Below, one piece after another: positions 59,589 to 64,000 of a stretch of 64,000 nucleotides of DNA. The notes beneath the pieces are model-generated. The model searched no databases. It had not been told where the DNA came from and saw only the letters and a program-made list of their open reading frames with translations. Made by a program: the position numbers and the translations under genes. Origin of the DNA: Clostridiales bacterium UBA1316 (lineage in GTDB: Bacteria; Bacillota; Clostridia; Oscillospirales; Oscillospiraceae). Location of the stretch: contig DBTM01000040.1 in assembly GCA_002307055.1 (NCBI GenBank), positions 1 through 64,000 on the forward strand. The letters are read 5' to 3'. Position 1 is the stretch's first letter. The number at the start of each line of letters is the position of its first letter.

Positions 59589-60083
59589 ATGGCAGACATC
59601 GTTTATAACACAGACGGAGAATTCGGCAAATATATCGTTCAGGAGCTTAAAACGCCCCAGCTTCCCCCCAAGTTTGTCGCGTTTTACAAAACCTATGCCC
59701 AGCGCCTTTTATGGATGGACGGCAATAATGTTCCCGGCGCGTTCCAGATGAATACCACCTGGTACCTCAAAGCCTCGGACGTCAGGCCGCTTTTCGCCCA
59801 TGACGAGCACACCCACGATTTTGACGAGATGGTCGGTTTCATCGGCTCCGACCCGGAGAACCCCTACGATCTCGGCGGTGAAATCGAAATAGGCATCGGC
59901 GGCGAGCTCCATCGCCTCACCAAAAGCAGCATCATTTTCATGCCCGGCGGCATCAAGCACCTGCCCCTGTCGATTTTAGAGCTTCACCGCCCCATCTTCC
60001 ACTTCTCAATCTCCATGAACCCCACCTATTCCGCCAAAAAAACCGAAGGCGCCGTCACCCTGGCCTCATCCACGGAAATATAA
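59589..60083 (+). CDS. Cupin-like protein, paralogue 2
   Basis: This 164-aa protein is a paralogue of the one at 55843. It has the metal-site pattern DEHTHDFDEMVGF and a later His in IKHLPLSILELHRPIFHFSI, on a beta-barrel plan with GAFQMNTTWYL. AAGGAG lies before ATG at 59589. The C-terminal tail (SAKKTEGAVTLASSTEI) is extra compared with paralogue 1. It is flanked on both sides by a related repeat, suggesting local duplication. Function unknown. Confidence 0.8.
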   Translation: MADIVYNTDGEFGKYIVQELKTPQLPPKFVAFYKTYAQRLLWMDGNNVPGAFQMNTTWYLKASDVRPLFAHDEHTHDFDEMVGFIGSDPENPYDLGGEIEIGIGGELHRLTKSSIIFMPGGIKHLPLSILELHRPIFHFSISMNPTYSAKKTEGAVTLASSTEI

Positions 60084-60180
60084 CCAACAGCGCCCAAACC
60101 CTCGCATACCCATAGGGCGGGATGCCCACATCCCGCCGTCATTCGCATCCCCGCCCCCGCGTCCTCTCAAGCGCCCCAAG

Positions 60181-60260
60181 CAACAACAAATGCGGCGCAG
60201 GACGCATCCAACACCGCATTAAAATCTAAACACAGGATTATAGGCTTCCTCGTAAATATA
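60181..60260. repeat. Repeat copy B, downstream of the second cupin-like gene
   Basis: This is related to copy A at 59268-59350. It folds as ATGCGG/CCGCAT. The segment matching the promoter of copy A is decayed, and no gene follows it in the same direction. Confidence 0.55.
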
Positions 60261-60303
60261 CGCCATAATCGCCCATACGGTCGGTCGTTGTTGCGTTTTC
60301 CTC

Positions 60304-60762
60304 CTACCCCTCATCCACATACCGATAAACCTTCTCTACATAAGCCTTCCCATCCAGATAATCAATCCCCCGGCACAGTATCTGCGCGTCGTCATCGTCG
60401 GCTGTAATCGTCACCGGGCTGCCGGTTTCGTCGAGGGCTTCGACGGTGATGTGTTTGGGGCGGATGGTCATGCCGGGGATGTTTTTGACGCTGACGTCGC
60501 TTTCCAGGCAGTCTTGTTCGCCGGATTGGCGGGTAATGACGGGGTTGATGAGCCTGACGATGCCGGAGGAGAGGTTGGCGACGACGAGGCGGCGGCGGAG
60601 GCCGAGCTGATTGGCGGCGAGGACGGTGCAGCCGGGGGTGGCCTGGAGGGTGTCGGAAAGGTCGCCCAGCAAAAGGCGGATGTGGTCGTTCACTTCCGGC
60701 ACGGTACGGCAGACTTTCTTTAAAATTTCATCGCCGAAAACTCTGAGCTCTCTGATTGCCAT
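60304..60762 (-). CDS. Peptide deformylase-like protein lacking the active site
   Basis: This 152-aa protein has peptide-deformylase fold and length. The first motif is recognisable (GCTVLAANQLG for GxGLAAxQxG), but the second reads DCLESDV instead of EGCLS. The metal motif QHExDHLxG has become CRGIDYLDG (residues 130-138), with both His and the catalytic Glu replaced by Arg131, Tyr135 and Gly132. It cannot bind the usual metal and is most likely a non-catalytic paralogue. The reading frame is intact, which argues against simple decay. Confidence 0.82.
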   Translation of the reverse strand: MAIRELRVFGDEILKKVCRTVPEVNDHIRLLLGDLSDTLQATPGCTVLAANQLGLRRRLVVANLSSGIVRLINPVITRQSGEQDCLESDVSVKNIPGMTIRPKHITVEALDETGSPVTITADDDDAQILCRGIDYLDGKAYVEKVYRYVDEG

Positions 60763-60935
60763 GTTATCGATCTCCCTGTCATATAATTATCACTATATTA
60801 CTGAAACAGAGCCTTTTTGTCAAATAATGAGGCGGCCTTCTGAGCCGTCTTCAAGAAAATGTTTGTACTCCCTCAAGATTCCATGTAAGATGCTCTCAGC
60901 GCATGGCTTATAACCGGGCAGAATCGGGAGAGAGT

Positions 60936-61856
60936 ATGAATCCAATAAAGAAGGCTGTTTTTAAGGTCCTGTCGACGGCTGTGATCAATGTGAAGACGCA
61001 CTATAAGCTGTACCGCAGTATCATCATCGCCGCGAATCCTTATATCAAGCCGCTTTATAACGCGCTTGACTATAAGATGATGGTGACGGGCAGAGAAATA
61101 CCTGTGCGTGTTTTCCGCCCGAAGAAAGAGGGCAGTGCGAAGGTCCTCATTTTTTTCCACGGCGGGGGATGGGTGACGGGCAATATCGATACCTATACGC
61201 ATATCTGCGCCAACATGGCTAAGCAGACAGGCCACACCGTCGTCTCGGTCAATTATCGCCTCGCACCTGAAAATCCCTTCCCGGCAGGGCTTGAGGATTG
61301 CTATTATGTCACAAGAGAGATCATGATCAACCCGTGTATCGTCAATTGTCAGTTTAAAGACATCACCATTATCGGCGACAGCGCGGGCGGCAACCTGGCG
61401 GCGGCGCTCGCGCTGATGGCCAAGCAGAAGGGCGAGTTTATGCCCAGGAGGCAGATACTGCTGTATCCCGCCACGCATTTTGACCATAGCGAGGCGTCGC
61501 CCTTTCAATCCGTGCGCGATTATGGCAAAGAATATCTCCTGACGGCTGAACGCATCGAAACCTACATGCAGCTTTATACGCAGAATGAAAAAAACAGGCA
61601 CAACCCGCTTGTCGCGCCGCTTCTGGCGCCGGACCTCTCGCATCAGCCGAAGACGCTTATTATCACGGCAGAATGCGACCCGCTCCGGGATGAGGGAGAA
61701 GCCTACGGTAAAAAGCTCCGGGAAGCTGGCAACGACGTCCGCATCATCCGTATTGCCGAGGCGCTGCACGGCTTCCTGATACTGCCCAGGCATTCAAAAA
61801 CCGTGAGAACCTGTTACGCGCACATCAACCGCTTTTTAAACGATTACGAAACATAG
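60936..61856 (+). CDS. Alpha/beta hydrolase, hormone-sensitive-lipase family
   Basis: This 306-aa esterase-type hydrolase has the oxyanion motif FFHGGGWVTG, nucleophile elbow GDSAGGNLAAA, the Asp in ITAECDPLRDEGEAY and the His in EALHGF, making a complete catalytic triad. There is no signal peptide, so it is cytoplasmic. ATG at 60936 has GGGAGAG upstream. The substrate is unknown. The adjacent SDR fragment hints at a former steroid or aromatic catabolism set. Confidence 0.9.
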   Translation: MNPIKKAVFKVLSTAVINVKTHYKLYRSIIIAANPYIKPLYNALDYKMMVTGREIPVRVFRPKKEGSAKVLIFFHGGGWVTGNIDTYTHICANMAKQTGHTVVSVNYRLAPENPFPAGLEDCYYVTREIMINPCIVNCQFKDITIIGDSAGGNLAAALALMAKQKGEFMPRRQILLYPATHFDHSEASPFQSVRDYGKEYLLTAERIETYMQLYTQNEKNRHNPLVAPLLAPDLSHQPKTLIITAECDPLRDEGEAYGKKLREAGNDVRIIRIAEALHGFLILPRHSKTVRTCYAHINRFLNDYET

Positions 61857-61866
61857 CGGCAAGCCA

Positions 61867-61896
61867 GGGGACGCGTCAGCGTCCCTTATGTTTTAA
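61867..61896 (+). terminator. Terminator after the hydrolase gene
   Basis: GGGACGC and GCGTCCC pair around GTCA, followed by TTATGTTTT. Confidence 0.8.
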
Positions 61897-62411
61897 TATA
61901 TTTTTTCCGGATGCAGAAACGCGGAGGTTCCGCCGTCGCAGTAGAGCACCGCGCCGCTGATGCCCTTGGCTTCGGGCAGTACCAGCATACCCAGTGCGGG
62001 GCCGACATCAGAGGCTTCCATCATGCGTTTCTCTTTATAAACTGTCGGCATCGCCAGCCCCATCGTAAACGTTTCAAACCCGTCCCTGAACTCCTTTGTG
62101 TCCGGCATGATCGTCGTGTTGACGGCCCCCGGCGCGACGGCGTTGAGGTTCACGCCGCAGGCGGCCCAGGATGGGGCGGTGCGCCGCATCCAGCGTACGA
62201 GCGCGATTTTTGTGGAGCCGTAGATCACGTTCCCGGCGTTCACGGGGTCGAAGGAATCCACCAGCCAGCCGATCCGCGCCTCGTCGCCGCAATTGGTCAG
62301 GAGTGTGTCAACGTAATATTTTGTGCGTGTGATATAAGCAATGGAGCCGGAGACCGTCACGGCGCAGCTGCCTCTTTTGAGCTTTAAAAGATCGTACAGT
62401 CCCTCGCCCAA
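61893..62411 (-). pseudogene. 5'-truncated short-chain dehydrogenase
   Basis: This 172-aa fragment carries the SDR catalytic Ser (VSGSIAYIT) and YxxxK (YGSTK), then WAACGVNLNAVAPGAVNT and the C-terminal GGTSAFLHP. The spacing between Ser and Tyr, with a 40-residue insert, resembles the coniferyl-alcohol/3-alpha-hydroxysteroid dehydrogenase group, whose members are about 250 aa. The N-terminal Rossmann half with TGxxxGIG is missing, and the DNA upstream is AT-rich non-coding sequence, so this is probably a deletion remnant. Confidence 0.72.
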
Positions 62412-62736
62412 TGTCTCCTGTCCGGTTATAGGCTTATTATTAACACGATATTACCATTAAATATAAATTATGCAACAGCTGAGCTTTGCGTAAATTATGA
62501 TGCTTCGTTGTATTTACAATGGAATCATTATACTTTCAATGATATTGTTGATTTATCATCAGCAGCGAAAAACGAAGCAAAATGGAGCAAATAGAGGCAT
62601 GGAGGCATCTGATGCCCGCAATGGTCAGTTAAGGTCAAAATTAACCAAAATCTACAATATCGGCAGTTTGACCTTTCCTGACGTTTAAAGTAATATAGAG
62701 TTACTAAAGCTATCACTATATTCGGGAGGTGCTTCC
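62412..62736. other. AT-rich intergenic region before dnaJ
   Basis: No convincing gene is present. A 63-codon frame from 62497 lacks a ribosome site and family features. The region probably marks the deletion joint upstream of the SDR fragment and holds the dnaJ promoter. GGGAGG lies directly before the dnaJ ATG. Confidence 0.45.
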
Positions 62737-63762
62737 ATGGATTTCAAGGATTATTATAAAGTGCTCGGACTCGGCAAAGAAGCCGCGGAAGCGGACATTA
62801 AAAAGACATACCGCAAGCTGGCGAAGAAATATCATCCCGATACGAATGACGGCAGCAAAGCCAGTGAGGACAAATTCAAGGAAGTCACCGAAGCCTATGA
62901 GGTGCTCGGCGATAAAGATAAACGGGCGAAATACGATGAAATGTACGACGACCTGAAAAGCGGCCGGTATCAGGCGCAGAGCGGCGGCTTCGACCCGTCC
63001 GATTACCGCACGCAGACGGGTCAGAACGGCGGCGCGCAATACACCTGGAGCTCATCCGACGGCGACGCCGGGGACTTCAGCGACTTTTTCAACATGTTTT
63101 TCGGCGGCAGCCGAGGCGGCGGGAGCACGCGCAGCGGCGGCAATCGCAGCGGCGGCAATCGCAGCGGCGGCAGTGTTTATGAAGACCTCTTTTCCGGCAG
63201 GAGCCGCGGCGGATATGAAAGCATCAATGAAGACGGTCAGGACATCGACGCCAAGGTTGAAATCGGCATAAAGCAAGCCTATAAGGGCGGCGAGCAGACG
63301 ATTACCCTGCAAACCGAAGCGGGAACCAAGACCGTCAAGTTCAAAATCCCGCCCGGTATACAGTCCGGCGAAAAAATCAAGCTCTCCGGTCTCGGCGGGC
63401 CCGGCTATGGCAAGGGCAAAGCCGGCAGCCTCTACCTGGTTATTGAATTGAAATCGGAGGCCGGCTTCTCTCTGGAAGGGTCCGACCTTGAGAAGGCAAT
63501 TGAAATATTTCCGTGGCAGGCGGCGCTTGGCGACGAAATCCTAGTCACGACGCTCGATGAGCGGCTCAACGTCAAAATACCGGCGGGCATTCAGTCCGGC
63601 GGGAAGCTGAGAATCGCCTCGCGCGGCTATCCGGCCAAGAACGGTAAACGCGGCGCGCTCAGCATCATCATAAAAATTGTCAACCCGCCGCGTCTGACCG
63701 GCGAAATGAAGAAGCTTTACGAGCAGCTGGCGGAGCTTTCGAAAAGCACCGTCAAGAAATAA
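62737..63762 (+). CDS. dnaJ: DnaJ/CbpA-type co-chaperone
   Basis: This 341-aa protein has a J-domain at residues 1-70 with H33-P34-D35, a Gly/Ser-rich linker containing a tandem SGGNR repeat (about 125-145), then the two C-terminal substrate-binding beta domains (GIKQAYKGGEQTITLQTEAGTKTVKFKIPPGIQSGEKIKLSGLG). The zinc-finger domain is absent, so it is of the CbpA type. It stimulates DnaK. It lies 26 bp upstream of clpB, a disaggregation operon. Confidence 0.93.
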   Translation: MDFKDYYKVLGLGKEAAEADIKKTYRKLAKKYHPDTNDGSKASEDKFKEVTEAYEVLGDKDKRAKYDEMYDDLKSGRYQAQSGGFDPSDYRTQTGQNGGAQYTWSSSDGDAGDFSDFFNMFFGGSRGGGSTRSGGNRSGGNRSGGSVYEDLFSGRSRGGYESINEDGQDIDAKVEIGIKQAYKGGEQTITLQTEAGTKTVKFKIPPGIQSGEKIKLSGLGGPGYGKGKAGSLYLVIELKSEAGFSLEGSDLEKAIEIFPWQAALGDEILVTTLDERLNVKIPAGIQSGGKLRIASRGYPAKNGKRGALSIIIKIVNPPRLTGEMKKLYEQLAELSKSTVKK

Positions 63763-63788
63763 GGCCCGGCGGAATTGGGGGTAATAGA

Positions 63789-64000
63789 ATGAATAACGAG
63801 AAATTCACACAGCGCGCGCAGGAGGCAATTTCCTCCGCGCAGGATATTGCCATCCGCCATCATCATCAGCAGATTGACGGTGAGCATCTGCACCTTGCGC
63901 TCATCACTCAGGAGGACGGGCTTATTCCGAGGCTCCTGGGCATCATGGGCGTTGACAGAGGCGTCATGGAAGCCGATCTTGAAAGAGCCCTCGGCAAAAT
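63789..64000 (+). CDS. clpB: ClpB disaggregase, N-terminal part (cut by window end)
   Basis: The first 70 codons match the ClpB N-domain: MNNEKFTQRAQEAISSAQDIAIRHHHQQIDGEHLHLALITQEDGLIPRLLGIMG. The gene continues past the window. It follows dnaJ in the same direction, fitting a stress operon in which ClpB and DnaK/DnaJ rescue aggregates. Confidence 0.92.
   Translation, partial: MNNEKFTQRAQEAISSAQDIAIRHHHQQIDGEHLHLALITQEDGLIPRLLGIMGVDRGVMEADLERALGK

Noticed and set aside
62497..62688. A 63-codon hydrophobic-to-basic frame before dnaJ
   Set aside because: There is no ribosome site, the composition is that of non-coding AT-rich DNA, and no homology pattern is visible.
1..64000. CRISPR arrays, tRNA, rRNA and transposase genes
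   Set aside because: I found no regularly spaced repeats, no tRNA T-loop/acceptor combinations, no rRNA-like sequence and no transposase or integrase frame. Only short non-autonomous palindromic elements are present.

Overview
The window looks like a chromosomal segment of a spore-forming, anaerobic acetogen of the class Clostridia, probably an Oscillospiraceae-type lineage (the family is inference). The evidence is a complete methyl/carbonyl-branch set of the Wood-Ljungdahl pathway, an alpha/beta-type small acid-soluble spore protein, FeoAB iron uptake, Rrf2-type sulfur and Fe-S regulators and moderately GC-rich codon use. There is no rRNA, tRNA or CRISPR array that I can see.

Layout. 1-400 is the end of a short-chain dehydrogenase. 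500-4110 is a conspicuously AT-rich island: a toxin-antitoxin pair in which an RnlA-type HEPN RNase is fused behind an RNase HI module (rnlA/rnlB-like), and a divergent TPR/cold-shock-domain protein. 4160-20618 is the CODH/ACS region, arranged as two divergent transcription units around a control region at 10280-10585. The leftward unit encodes a His-rich protein, CooT, CooC, a first AcsB, the corrinoid activator AcsV and a DUF3786-like protein. The rightward unit starts with an unknown 75-aa protein, a corrinoid protein and a GntR/UTRA regulator, and continues from its own promoter with CODH (acsA), a second cooC, a second acsB, acsD, acsC and acsE. 20986-25193 handles nickel/cobalt: a His-rich RcnR/CsoR-like sensor, a stand-alone domain normally attached to ferredoxins, and an ECF-type CbiMQO transporter whose cbiQ carries a 1-nt frameshift.

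25336-29000 holds a URO-D-family protein, two CheX-type genes and a threonine-aldolase-like enzyme. 29229-34620 is a copper operon (csoR, copA, a 36-aa ORF, copZ) with a two-component system. 34664-37583 is a feoAB operon with its own DtxR-type repressor and two operator boxes. 37983-40280 is a polar amino-acid ABC transporter. 40470-47088 is a pst-phoU-phoBR regulon with two sets of Pho boxes and a PstS-like protein whose two halves are in swapped order. 48030-55339 is Fe-S and sulfur metabolism: iscR-like, mnmA, iscS, iscU, then cysK divergent from a CymR-like regulator with metB/mccB and patB.

55382-64000 is mixed housekeeping: a SASP, two paralogous cupin-like proteins, RlmI-type methyltransferase, an NYN/OST-HTH protein, a peptide-deformylase relative with a destroyed active site, an alpha/beta hydrolase, a 5'-truncated SDR, and dnaJ-clpB (clpB runs off the end). 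Small palindromic repeats are scattered between genes. The strongest candidates for a second look are the RNase H-RnlA fusion with its antitoxin, the doubled and split ACS system with its nickel proteins, the structured leader before cooC2, the frameshifted cbiQ, the half-swapped PstS and the degenerate deformylase.
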